A DNA stretch of 64,000 bases, from the NCBI GenBank assembly GCA_009741485.1, contig CM019227.1:10579647-10643646 (forward strand), given 5' to 3'. Shown here piece after piece: positions 39,381-48,711 of this stretch (its first letter is position 1; every line of letters begins with the position of its first letter). Both the position numbers and the translations under genes were made by a program. This DNA is from Malurus cyaneus samueli. Taxonomy: Eukaryota; Chordata; Aves; Passeriformes; Maluridae. Below the pieces are notes generated by a model. That model searched no databases. It was not told where the DNA came from and saw only the letters and a program-made list of their open reading frames with translations.

Positions 39381-42300
39381 AAGGATTCATGTTTGTCTTT
39401 TCAGAAGACAAAAGCGGCTGTTTGCTCCACCCCACGGAGCAGCACAGAGGAGCTCTGCGAGCAGATGACACTTGCAGCACCTGGCCATTTCCTCTTTCCA
39501 TGGCAGCCGTGCAAATCCGTGTCCTCCTCTGTGATTCCCCAAGCCCTGAGAGTTGCTATGAACTTTTTTCTCTTGTTGAGAACATGGAAATACAGTTAAC
39601 AAAGACTCCTTTTGAGTGGGACTGCAGGAAACCTGAAACATCGTGAACAAGCTGCCTACACAGAGATAAATGACAGCTGTGACTGAAGGAATAAACAAGA
39701 TAATCTGGATTTAAATAAACCACAAGGGGATTTTGGCAACATGCAAATTCGCAAATTTATAAAATGTATCCTTTGAAAATAAAGAGCTTGTTTGAAGCCA
39801 GCAGTTAAGAACAATTACTACAGCACATTTTCCCAATGAGGGCTTTGAGCTGGCCTCTGCTGCCTGCTGCCCCAGTGGCTGGGGCCCTTCCGTGCACGGG
39901 GCACAAACCTGAAGGATGACAGCAGCAAGACTCTGTGCTGCTCAGGGGTGCTGGAGGTGTGCAGAGCAGTCTGGCCCTCCTCATCCTCTGGGCACAGCAC
40001 TGGGGAATGAACAGCAAAGGAGAGAAATATCAAAAGCTTAGGCAAGTACTCAATAATACATGTTGGATCATCTCCTTGGAGGATGAGGTCATTCCTGGGC
40101 CCAAGTCAAGCATGGCAGTTTAGTTTTGGCATTGCAGTGTGTAATGATGGTGCACCAACAAGCACAAGGGGATGATGTCCATCCCATAAGGGAGCACAGG
40201 GTTTGTTCATGCCTGTGTCAGTGGAGCTCCTGCCAGTGACTTGTGATTGCTCCCCTTTTTCAGGTGGGCAGTGATGGAGAGAGAAGAGGTGCAGGTGGGG
40301 AGAGCCGTGAGTAGATGTGTCCCATTGCAACACTTCACCCCCTGCACTGCCCTGTGGAGGCATGTCAGACACAGTCACAGTGTGGCTGTGCCTCTTCAGC
40401 AGCCAGCCTGGCCTCCAAAGGGACACAAACACTGCAAGGAGAGCTGAAGTGTAATCCAAAGCCTGTGTACCCCTCCAGGAGCAAAGCCCTGGCCCCAGGC
40501 TGCAAACTGCTCTGCGTCAGCCACCACAGGAGAGCAATGCAGAGCAGCGCTCTGCCGGCACACACGGAGCTGGTTAGCATTCTGCCAGCACACACGCAAT
40601 TAGGGCAGTGCACATGGCAGCAGCTCTGTGAAGGTTAACTGCTCTGAGGAGCATTCCTGCCGTGCCAGAGGCTCGCTTGCTCCAGCTTTAACACCCTTGT
40701 TATTCCCAGCAGCAGGAGCCAGCCGTGCCGTGTGCCACTCTCTGTTTGCTGCAGTTATCGCGTGCCACAGCTGCACGCAGGGCACTGACCCTGGGGCTGC
40801 AGGCTCCAGCCTCCTTCACCTACACGGTGTAGGCTCAGCACCTGCCCTGGCCGGGCAGCACATGGGAAGAGACTCTGAAACAGTAGAATTTGGGGTAAAG
40901 CCTTTCTGGGTACATCCCAGAGCACAGTCGTTCCAGGCTCTTCAGGGCCAGAGCGTCTTGAGGATACACTGTGCCTTCCAGATTTATCCTTAAACGGTAC
41001 AGTAAAAGCTGAATGTGCTTCTCCTCCTCTTTTCCTTGATCGCTGCTTCCCCATTTCCTCTCCTCAGGGCCAGCCCATCTATCCATTTGTCTTTATTGTG
41101 CACGGAGTTAAACACAGTCCTTAAATGTGGCAACACTTCCAGGCTATTAGCTCTGCAATTTCTTGGCTCCTGTTTATTGTGGTAACATCATCTGAAGGGG
41201 CAGTTGTAACGAACAGTTTATTCATGCATCTCTTATAAACCCCCATTGTGTTTGTTTTATACAAACCAAACCAAATGTCCTGGTGCTGCTCTGGGGAATG
41301 GACACAGTCATGGCTCTTTGCTGGGGGTGGATTGCTCCCCATCCTCCCTGCCAGCTGATAGCCCTGGGCTATGAGAGTGGGCACAGAGCAGTGCTGCTGG
41401 TGGCAGTCCCCCCCACCTGCCCTTGTAGTGCAGCAGTGGGCACCCAAGGGCTCATCTCTGATTGTACCATGGGGCTTGCTGTGATGTGCTTAGCCATAAA
41501 AGCTGCTTCCTTCCCACAGGGCTGTTAAATCCAGGTGCTGGATTCCCCAGGGAAGCTGCTCTGTAATTCTGCAATATGTGCAGTCCCCAAGTGCTCACAT
41601 CCCCCTTAATTTGTTCAGGCTTTTCTTAAAGGAAAAAATACCTCAAGGTGCATCTTGAGTAATCCTTGCTCCTTTCATGTCACTGCTACTCAAATGCCTG
41701 ATGTGAGGCATGGATGAAGCACCATGAGCAGAAGATAGGACTGCAGGCGCCTTGCCATTGGGGAGGCAGCTCCAGCAGGACCTGGTGCCAGAAGGATGGG
41801 CTTCCTGTAGAACTGGCCACCAGCATGCTGCCCTGAGACAGGGGGCTGCAGTCCTGTGGCCCTGCAGGCCCCCTTGCTGGTGCTCAGACAGAGACTGTTC
41901 CAATAGGAAAGGTTCTGCAGCAGGAGAGGGGCAGCCACAGGAACCACCAGCCTCTTCACCCAAAATGCTGAGGACACTGGCAGCCCAGCTTCTGGCAGCA
42001 CCAAACCCACCATCACTCTTGCCTTGGCAGGAGACCCCTCATGAACCCCAGCAGCACTTCAGCAGAACAAGCCTGGTGGGCTGGATGGCACCAGCAGTGA
42101 ATACACAAATTACAGGCACGTTAAAGCCACTTGATGCCTTCAGCAGTCACAAATGTGAGGTGACAGTGACAGACACATCTAGCAGGCTGTGCCTATCAGC
42201 TGCTTCTGCTCCAGGCTTCAGCTGTGTGATTCCCAAAATGGGCTTTCCTGGGGCCCAGCAGTTTCACTCAGCATCCCTGAGGCTGTTGCTGCCCAAGGTG

Positions 42301-42605
42301 CTCTCACAGAGCCATTTCCAGCCTGTTCACATTATTTCCTCACCATATGTTTGTGCTAAAGATAGTTGCAGCACAAAGGGATAATCCCGCAATACCGTGG
42401 GCATCACCATCCTCTGTGTCTGCCACAGGAGATCTGCCCAGTGTCGTGAGTGCTTCCCAGGAGCTGTGACCCTGCTGCTCCTCCTTGGCACAGTGGCAGG
42501 GTCACAGCACAGATGGACATGGGCACAGCCCCCAGCCCCTCTGCCCCCAGCAGCACAAGGTGTGAACAAGGCCCTGTGCTCCAGCAACGCTCTTGCAGGG
42601 AACAT

Positions 42606-42650
42606 CTTGTGGGTCCCTTCCAACTCAGCTTCTTCTGTGATTCTGTGATC
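42606..42650 (+). mobile_element. CR1 LINE fragment, 3' end, direct
   Basis: GGGTCCCTTCCAACTCAG followed by the octamer-type tail CTGTGATTCTGTGAT is the hallmark of a CR1 3' terminus in sense orientation. Similarity cannot be followed with confidence further upstream, though the preceding 50-100 bases may be degraded CR1. It lies about 740 bases before the HS3ST4 splice acceptor. Confidence 0.75.
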
Positions 42651-42654
42651 ACTT

Positions 42655-43110
42655 AATACCTGCTGGCTAGCTATGATAATCCTTAACTGGTGGTACTGGG
42701 ACAAGCATTTACCTCTTCATTTTCTTAGACATAACTGCTATCTCGCTGTAGTTTCATTTTACAGTATGGTAATATGCTATCCAGGAAAATCTTGCTACAT
42801 GCTAATTTATCCAGTAGGCAAATTCCTTTTGGCTAATAAAAGTGCTTGCACAGGAAGCTCAAAACCCAGCAGCAATTAATTATTGACAGAGCATGTGAAT
42901 TAGAGATAAAAGAAAAGTCATTCTTTCTCACACACAAGATAGTAAATAAATTTAATTATTGTACTAGAAGCAAGGGATCTTATTCTGTATTAAGTTTTAT
43001 TAGCTGAGACATTTAAAAGCATGTCATCCTAACAAAAAGGTCCTGTGTAATCCGAACTGTGCCGCTCCGTACATGGCTCTGGAGTGAATAGGCTTAATTG
43101 AGCAAATGGG
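42655..43110. other. AT-rich intron segment next to the last exon, candidate conserved element
   Basis: Unique AT-rich sequence immediately after the direct CR1 fragment and 280 bases before the splice acceptor. It includes AATTTAATTATTGTACTAG and TTAATTGAGCAAATGG-like words. Intron ends beside conserved exons often carry splicing enhancers, but none can be assigned here. Confidence 0.25.
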
Positions 43111-43361
43111 AGCAGATGGCTTCTGAGCAGGCAGGTATTGTGCAGGTTTAGTGTCAATTAGCTTTGGTCTACATATGCCTATGGCAAATTATCTGCATAA
43201 TGTGCCACCGAGGCTGACTTTATGTTTTAGGTGCCCACCGTGGCCAGGGGACGAGAAGGAACAAAAGAAATATTTGGGTCTGAGGTCACACAGGAATGAC
43301 AGCATCCCTCCTCCTGCATGTCCTACCAACAGCTGCACAGTGTGCCCACCCCTGCCTGCCC

Positions 43362-43391
43362 CTCACTAACCACCTCCTCTGTTTCTCACAG
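43362..43391 (+). other. HS3ST4: Branch point, pyrimidine tract and 3' splice site of the HS3ST4 last exon
   Basis: CTCACTAAC at 43362-43370 fits the vertebrate branch-point consensus, with the likely branch A at 43369, 22 bases before the acceptor AG (43390-43391). The tract CCTCCTCTGTTTCTC separates them, and no other AG occurs between. The next base, G43392, opens the exon. Protein similarity begins immediately after it, which fixes the boundary. The open frame extending back to an ATG at 43318 is intronic. Confidence 0.9.
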
Positions 43392-44028
43392 GGATGTGAT
43401 GCCCAAGACCCTGGAAGGACAGATCACCATGGAGAAGACCCCCAGCTACTTTGTGACCAACGAGGCCCCGCGGCGCATTCACTCCATGGCCAAGGACGCA
43501 AAGCTGATCGTGGTGGTGCGCAACCCGGTCACCAGGGCCATCTCAGACTACACACAGACGCTCTCCAAGAAGCCAGAGATCCCCACCTTTGAGGTGCTGG
43601 CCTTCAAGAACCGGTCCCTGGGGCTGATTGATGCCTCCTGGAGTGCTATCCGCATCGGGATTTATGCCCTGCACTTGGAAAACTGGCTCCAGTACTTCCC
43701 CCTCTCCCAGATCCTGTTTGTCAGTGGTGAGAGGCTCATCACTGACCCAGCTGGGGAAATGGCCAAGGTCCAGGACTTCTTAGGCCTCAAGAGGATTGTG
43801 ACAGAGAAGCATTTTTATTTTAATAAAACCAAGGGGTTTCCCTGCCTAAAGAAGCCAGAGGACAGCAGTGCTCCCCGGTGTTTGGGCAAGTCCAAGGGTC
43901 GAACTCACCCCAAAATAGACCCAGATGTCATCCACAGACTGAGGAAATTTTACAAACCCTTCAATGTCATGTTTTACCAAATGACAGGCCAAGATTTCCA
44001 GTGGGAGCAGGAAGAAAGTGATAAGTAG
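43392..44028 (+). CDS. HS3ST4: HS3ST4 terminal coding exon (heparan sulfate glucosamine 3-O-sulfotransferase 4, C-terminal 211 residues)
   Basis: The product transfers sulfate from PAPS to the 3-OH of glucosamine in heparan sulfate and is a type II Golgi membrane enzyme. The exon starts with one base that completes a codon split after its second base (probably Arg), then runs in frame for 211 residues to TAG at 44026. Visible motifs, numbered within the exon: EKTPSYF (14-20); the 3'-phosphate-binding stretch [11 protein letters not shown] (43-53) with Arg43 and Ser51; Gln55; a Cys151/Cys163 pair expected to form the family disulfide; and GKSKGRTHP (165-173), which contacts PAPS and substrate. 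From memory, Lys15, Gln55, Lys168 and Arg170 match Lys215, Gln255, Lys368 and Arg370 of HS3ST3A1. Sequons lie at Asn73 and Asn144. The ending [13 protein letters not shown] identifies HS3ST4: HS3ST2 and HS3ST3 stop soon after the DF-W motif. The cytoplasmic tail, membrane anchor, 5'-PSB loop and catalytic Glu lie in the upstream exon, outside the window. No frameshift or lost key residue is seen. Confidence 0.96.
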
Positions 44029-44238
44029 AACCACAAAATCAGGAAAAAGTCTCTTTTGATTTTGGGATATGAATCATCATTTGAGACCCAAAACTCACCT
44101 GGGGCCAGAGGCTCAGTCCTGTGTGTAACAAGCTCCTGTGTTATCAGGGCTGCAGCAGAAGTTGCTCCACATGTTCATCCTGGAACTGTAGTGGTCTGTC
44201 AGCTTGGGCTGCACTTGGGCTCTTCCCACCATGACGCT

Positions 44239-44258
44239 GGGGGTCAGGGGTGGGTGGG
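44239..44258 (+). other. G-quadruplex motif in the HS3ST4 3' UTR
   Basis: Four G-tracts of 5, 4, 3 and 3 bases are separated by loops of 3, 1 and 1 bases, which satisfies the strict G3+N1-7 rule with very short loops. It lies on the sense strand about 210 bases after the stop codon, so it could fold in the mRNA. A GGA-rich run (GAGGAGGAGGAGG) follows and may add a further G-rich partner. Confidence 0.75.
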
Positions 44259-44525
44259 AGGAGGAGGAGGAGGCAGAGGGAGCAGAGCTCCTCGGGGTGA
44301 CGGGGTGCTTTGTGTCTGTGTTTCACTGCTGGTGTCCCTCTTGCAAGCCAGGCAGACAGGACCAGACCTCCTGCCATGGCTGGCTCCCAAAACCCAGCAC
44401 TGGGACAAACTCATAGATTCGATTTCTCCTGCCCTGCACTTTAGTTTTGCCCAAACAGCAGCATCAGGTCTGGTAAATTCAGGCCATGTGCACTCACATG
44501 CACACTGGTCTTTGTGTGTGGAAGG

Positions 44526-44531
44526 AATAAA
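44526..44531 (+). terminator. Candidate proximal poly(A) signal AATAAA
   Basis: A canonical hexamer, 498 bases past the stop codon. It is followed within 30 bases by GTTATGCTG and later TATGTACAGG, a weak GU-rich element. It is the first AATAAA after the coding region. Confidence 0.5.
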
Positions 44532-45183
44532 GCCAGTTATGCTGCAAAGGAACTATGTACAGGAACTTCATTTGCACCAGACATTACAATTACTTGTTGC
44601 ACTAAAACTAGAATTTACCAAGTGCCACAGACACCTGGCCTGAATTCTCCTCCAACTGATGGGCACACCTCCACTGTTGGAAGAGAGTTGTTCCTTCTTT
44701 GCTGAGATGCTCAGTGAGATCGGAACTGGGGTCCACCCATGTCCCCACCCTCCTGGAAGATGAAAGAACATTCCCAGGCTCCCCAGGAGTGAGCCAGGCT
44801 CCCACTGGCCAGCCAGGCTGCCAAGGCACAGTGTGATGTCCATGCAGCACCTCCTGGCCAGGCTGTGCTGTGCCCTGCTCCCTGGTTTGGAGCTGGTGGG
44901 GACCGAGGGGACGGCTGCAGGGTGGAAACGTGGGAACAACCCCGGCATGGGGTCTGACAGTCAGGACCCCTGGCACTGCCATTCATTTGCACCTTGAAAA
45001 TACAATCCCTGCTGCTTGCTGTGGACAGCTGGGGTCACAGAACAGGGACCAGCCTTCATCTTATTTCAAATTACAAGAGAGTGATTTATTCCCAGAGCAA
45101 GCACTGCTCAGCGCACAAAACCTGTGCTTTCTGGTGGAAACGGCCAAGTCAACCAAATTTGCAAATCCTGGTAGAAATTGTAG

Positions 45184-45189
45184 AATAAA
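45184..45189 (+). terminator. Candidate distal poly(A) signal AATAAA
   Basis: A canonical hexamer about 1.16 kb past the stop codon. The downstream CCTGTGTCC and later GAGCTGTTTGCTGG give GU-rich sequence at a plausible distance. It is the second candidate for the end of the HS3ST4 transcript. Confidence 0.45.
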
Positions 45190-47379
45190 CCTGTGTCCCC
45201 ACTCCATCCTCCAGTGTCATGAGAGCTGTTTGCTGGGCCCTGCATAGAACAGGAGCACTGCTTTCACACAGCTGCACAGCTCCACCTCCACTGCTGGGGG
45301 AAACAACGCAGAGAGGGAGCAAAGGTGAAATGCAGAGCTGCTGAAACAGTCCCGTGCATGGTGATTCCTGAGGCACTGAGATACTGCTGACAGCTCTCTT
45401 TGCTCTCTTGAGGGCTAAGACTACCTCCAGCTTGGGGTGTAGCCACATGAGAGCCCTCTCCCATTGGGCAGGGCCCCAGCAGAGCTGCAGGACGGGATTG
45501 CTGTGGGAGGACCAGGACTCAGTTCTGATTAAGGTGGAAGAACTCCCTGCAGCTCCAGCTAAGCAGATGAAATCACCGTTGCATTGGCTGACAAGCTGAC
45601 CCTGCTCGGGGTTCCAGGGCCTGTCGTGTGGTTCATTACACCGTGAAATGATGCTGGTGCCTTGGATTGGATGAGAAGAGCTGAAGCCATTTGGACAATT
45701 TACTACATGGCCCATGCTGGAGGGACGCTGTGAGGTCCCTGCTGATGGCACGTCAGTTCCCATCAGCCTGATCAGATTTAAAAACAGCTCCTGACATAGC
45801 ACAGTTTTCATAAACCCCCAAATTATTACAGGAAAATTTGAAGTATATTATTATAATAAGTATTAATAATTTTACAGTATTTCACACACTATTAAAATAT
45901 CAGAACAGGTCCTACATGAAACCTGTTGTTGCATCATTTGGATTTGGTGTGAGATGCTCAGTGGAGAACAAGGGGCTCCAGGCCCAGTGTCCCCCTCACC
46001 AGAGGGATATCCAGGGTTCTCTGCCTGTCTCCAGCATGCTCTGACCCCAGTGTGGTGTCGGGGGCCCTGATGGTACTGAGCAGAGGTGCTGGGACCGGTG
46101 GCCCTGGCTGCCTGCCAGAGGGGCTCAGCTCTAGGGGGTGATGGTTCCTGGGTGGGCTGTGGAGATGCTGAGCCTGCTGTGCTGAGCCTGCTGTGCCCCT
46201 CCTGCCTGTCCCTCACACTCACTTCCCTTCAGAATCTATTTCTGCCATATATTCAGAGGTTTATTTTTGATACCAGACACCATCTCCAGCTCAGCAAGGA
46301 GCTGATGGGTGCCCACTGGGAGAGAAGACCCTGCTCCTCTGCTCTGAGTGCCTGCTCCATGCACACCAACCACTTCAGCATGGTGGGACAGCACCTTCCA
46401 GCCCTGCAACCTTCTCAGGTGCAGCTGTGGTGCCACAGTGCTGCAGTGCTGGAAGGGAGCAGGGACATGCCTGTGACCCTGGGGTTGTGGGGACTGGCAT
46501 GGGGTGGGGGCTGCTGTTGTTTTGCTGTTTGGAAATGCGCCCTGTGGATGCCCCACTGCAGCTGAGGCTAGACAGGGGGATTGTTTTCTATCTGGCCAAG
46601 AGAGTGGCCTGCCAAATGAGTCAGGTTAATAACACTTCTTTTTTAAAAAAACTATTCAAATGTCAGCATTAGAATACACAGGAAATTGAATTTTGTATTT
46701 GGTTTCAATTAGCAAAGCATAAATTATATTTAATTTTATACACAGACTGAGTGATTCATTGTTCTGGAAAAGCTGGTACTTTCTGGTTCAGAGACTGGAA
46801 ATGGAGAGTCGGTCTGTTCTGAACCCAACCTGCTGTTCTGTCACTGCCTCCCAAATGCGTCTCTGTCCGTCGGTGTCTCTGTACCTGAACGATGTGACTG
46901 TCCTGAACTGAACCCTGAAACCCACAGCACTAAACAATAAATCCTTGTAGCAGCTGTATTTCTCGCCTCCATTTCTCTTTGGCCCCTCAGCAGCACCAGC
47001 ACCCCACGAGCAGGAGCCATGACAGGGCAATGCTGGCCATGACCTGCCACCTGCTAGCCCAGCTGGCCACTGTGACCTGCCCCACAGGCCATGGCCCCCG
47101 CTGCCAAAAGGGCCAGAGAAAGCACATGCTGCACCAGGACAGGATGGGAACAAGGACCAGGACCACCTGGGCCAGCCTGCAGGTCCTGGGGTCGCGGAGA
47201 GCTTTCCTCACTGATGTCTCCGTTTGGGGTGCACCTCCCAAGGTCACAAAGAACAAATCCCTGAGCAATGCCTGGGAAATTTCATTGCTGCTGATTAAGG
47301 ATAAATCAGTGGCCAATAAAAAGAAAGGACTTGGAGAGGGCTGGCTGCCAGGCAAAGAAATTAGGAGGAAAATTTTTTT

Positions 47380-47720
47380 ATCTTATGTTGTGTGCACAAT
47401 TTCCTGCTTGTTTGGAAAAAGGTTATTTCACAGCATGGTCCTATTGTGTAATCTGATAAAAACCACAGAAAAACTTTTATCGACAAAATTAGGAAGTAGT
47501 GAACTATAAAATTGCTAATTATTTTCTAGTAAATTTACTTTTAAATAACTTTAGACACCAATTACAGGCACCATTAAGCACCATTAACAGTGGGTATATT
47601 TACCAAACAAGGATGGAATACTTATTCAAATCAAGATCATTTTGGTGTAGATTCTGCTGTTTGGAAAGCAGATGTTTAAAAAGCCATCAGATCAATTGCA
47701 CCTCAGGTTCCTAATTTTCG
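47380..47720. other. AT-rich block abutting the CpG island
   Basis: AT-rich unique sequence with a short duplication (GCACCATTAA at 47568-47588) and CCAATTACAGGC. It lies directly left of the CpG island, an arrangement seen at some developmental enhancers and non-coding promoters. Confidence 0.3.
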
Positions 47721-47759
47721 TGGAGTTGCGGTGTGATGTAATTCAACCCTTGAAGGAAC

Positions 47760-48190
47760 AACCTGTGAACAGGACCCGGTGTCCTGAGAGCTGCTCCGGC
47801 AGCACCCGTGCCTCGGCACAACACGGGAGCCGCGTCCTCTTTTCCCGCAAAGCCCGGAAAAGCAAATCGCATATTCAGCCGATTCAGATGTCTTTTGCAC
47901 CGCGTCCATCCCCGCTCCGAGCAGGGTTAACCCCCTTGGCACACCCCATCCCGGAGCGCGGTTCCTGCGGCAGCCGCTGCCCCGCGTCTCTGCGCTGCTG
48001 CCGCCGGGTGCCTCCCGCTCCGTTGTGCGATTTGCGGCCCCAACACGCTCTTCGCTGCTCAAACCGCTTTCTCACCGCTCCCCGGGAGCTGTCCGGGCAG
48101 TGCGGTGCTGCAGGCTGCCCTGTGCCGCATCGTGACTCCCCATTGCCGGACACTGCAGCAGGATGAGCGCTCGCCGCGTAATTGGAGCTT
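47760..48190. promoter_or_regulatory. CpG island downstream of HS3ST4
   Basis: By hand count there are about 40 CpG dinucleotides in about 420 bases, close to the number expected from base composition, while the surrounding DNA is strongly CpG-depleted. GC content is roughly 60 percent. It is flanked on the left by an AT-rich block (47380-47720). CpG islands usually mark promoters or developmental enhancers. No gene start or known protein frame is visible next to it, so the role is open. Confidence 0.7.
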
Positions 48191-48481
48191 GTCAAGTGGC
48201 TGTCACAGAGCTGCCTGCAAAGCTGCTACCTGCTCCCGCTTTCCTGCTGTCATCTTTGACATCCTCATTATTTATTAACTGCCCTGTACCCAACAGGCTG
48301 CCACTGATGCAGAGATGCTCAGATTATGCAGGTTCGATATGCTGCCTGCCTCCAAGGTCACGTCCTCCAGGATATCTCACAAACCAGATTGAAGAGGTAC
48401 CAGCGAAGATGCAACATGTTCTGTATTGCTGATGCCAGATTTCAAACAGAGCCCTTTGAATAAGGATGAATTACTACATAG

Positions 48482-48615
48482 CATCATAGAGTCATGGAAT
48501 TGTTTAGGTTGGAAAAGGTCTCCAAGACCATTAAGTCCAGCCATTCCCCCAGCACTGCCAAGGCTACCACTAACCTGTATCCCCAAGCATCACATCCACC
48601 TGGTCTTTTACATCT
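48482..48615 (-). mobile_element. CR1 LINE fragment, 3' end, inverted
   Basis: The fragment begins with the reversed 3' tail CATCATAGAGTCATGGAAT, then TTAGGTTGGAAAAGGTC and CCAGCACTGCCAAGGC, and continues to about CATCCACCTGGTCTTTTAC. This order matches reversed CR1 for about 130 bp. It is 5'-truncated and non-coding. A T-rich simple repeat begins shortly after it at 48650. Confidence 0.88.
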
Positions 48616-48649
48616 CAGCTTTCCTCGGGCCCTGTGCTTGGGTTTGTTT

Positions 48650-48711
48650 TTTGGTTTTTTTTTTGTTTGTTTGTTTGTTTGTTGGTTGTTTGTTTTTGTT
48701 TTTGTTTTTCT
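48650..48711. repeat. T-rich (GTTT)n / (GTTTTT)n simple repeat
   Basis: GGTTTTTTTTTTG is followed by about five GTTT units, then GTTGGTTG and three GTTTTT units. It sits just beyond the inverted CR1 fragment, with about 30 bases of unrelated sequence between them. Confidence 0.9.

Larger units (their letters stand above)
38001..43361. other. Last 5.4 kb of intron before the final HS3ST4 exon
   Basis: Contains the X-box pair, the AT-rich block at 38.9-39.4 kb, GC-rich unique sequence, the direct CR1 fragment and the AT-rich segment next to the exon. No extra exon was seen. Confidence 0.65.
1..43391 (+). other. HS3ST4: HS3ST4 intron, 3' part (upstream end not in window)
   Basis: HS3ST family genes of this subgroup have two coding exons, and the human HS3ST4 intron is known to be several hundred kilobases. 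Everything upstream of the acceptor at 43390-43391 is therefore read as intron. No part of it gives a translated frame resembling a known protein, and there is no second exon with a matching phase. It could still hide a lncRNA or an alternative exon, which sequence alone cannot exclude. Confidence 0.85.
44029..45210 (+). other. HS3ST4: HS3ST4 3' untranslated region (end uncertain)
   Basis: This follows the TAG at 44026-44028 directly. No further coding similarity is seen. It carries a G-rich segment at 44239-44280 and two AATAAA signals. If the first is used the UTR is about 520 nt; if the second, about 1.18 kb. The 3' limit given is the longer option plus about 20 nt and is an estimate. A longer form ending after the AATAAA at 46936 is possible. 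Confidence 0.6.

Noticed and set aside
43318..43391. ATG at 43318 as a start for the sulfotransferase frame
   Set aside because: The stretch before 43392 contains a branch point, pyrimidine tract and AG acceptor, and its translation does not match the HS3ST family. The homologous protein continues into an upstream exon.
43392..44028. HS3ST2 or HS3ST3A1/B1 as the identity of the exon
   Set aside because: The C-terminal extension QWEQEESDK and the FYQMTGQDF segment fit HS3ST4. HS3ST2 has a different stretch before its final WE, and HS3ST3 ends shortly after the DF-W motif.
47672..48166. 164-residue frame across the CpG island
   Set aside because: GC-rich composition explains the lack of stops. 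The protein resembles nothing I recognise, and a 119-residue frame overlaps it on the other strand.
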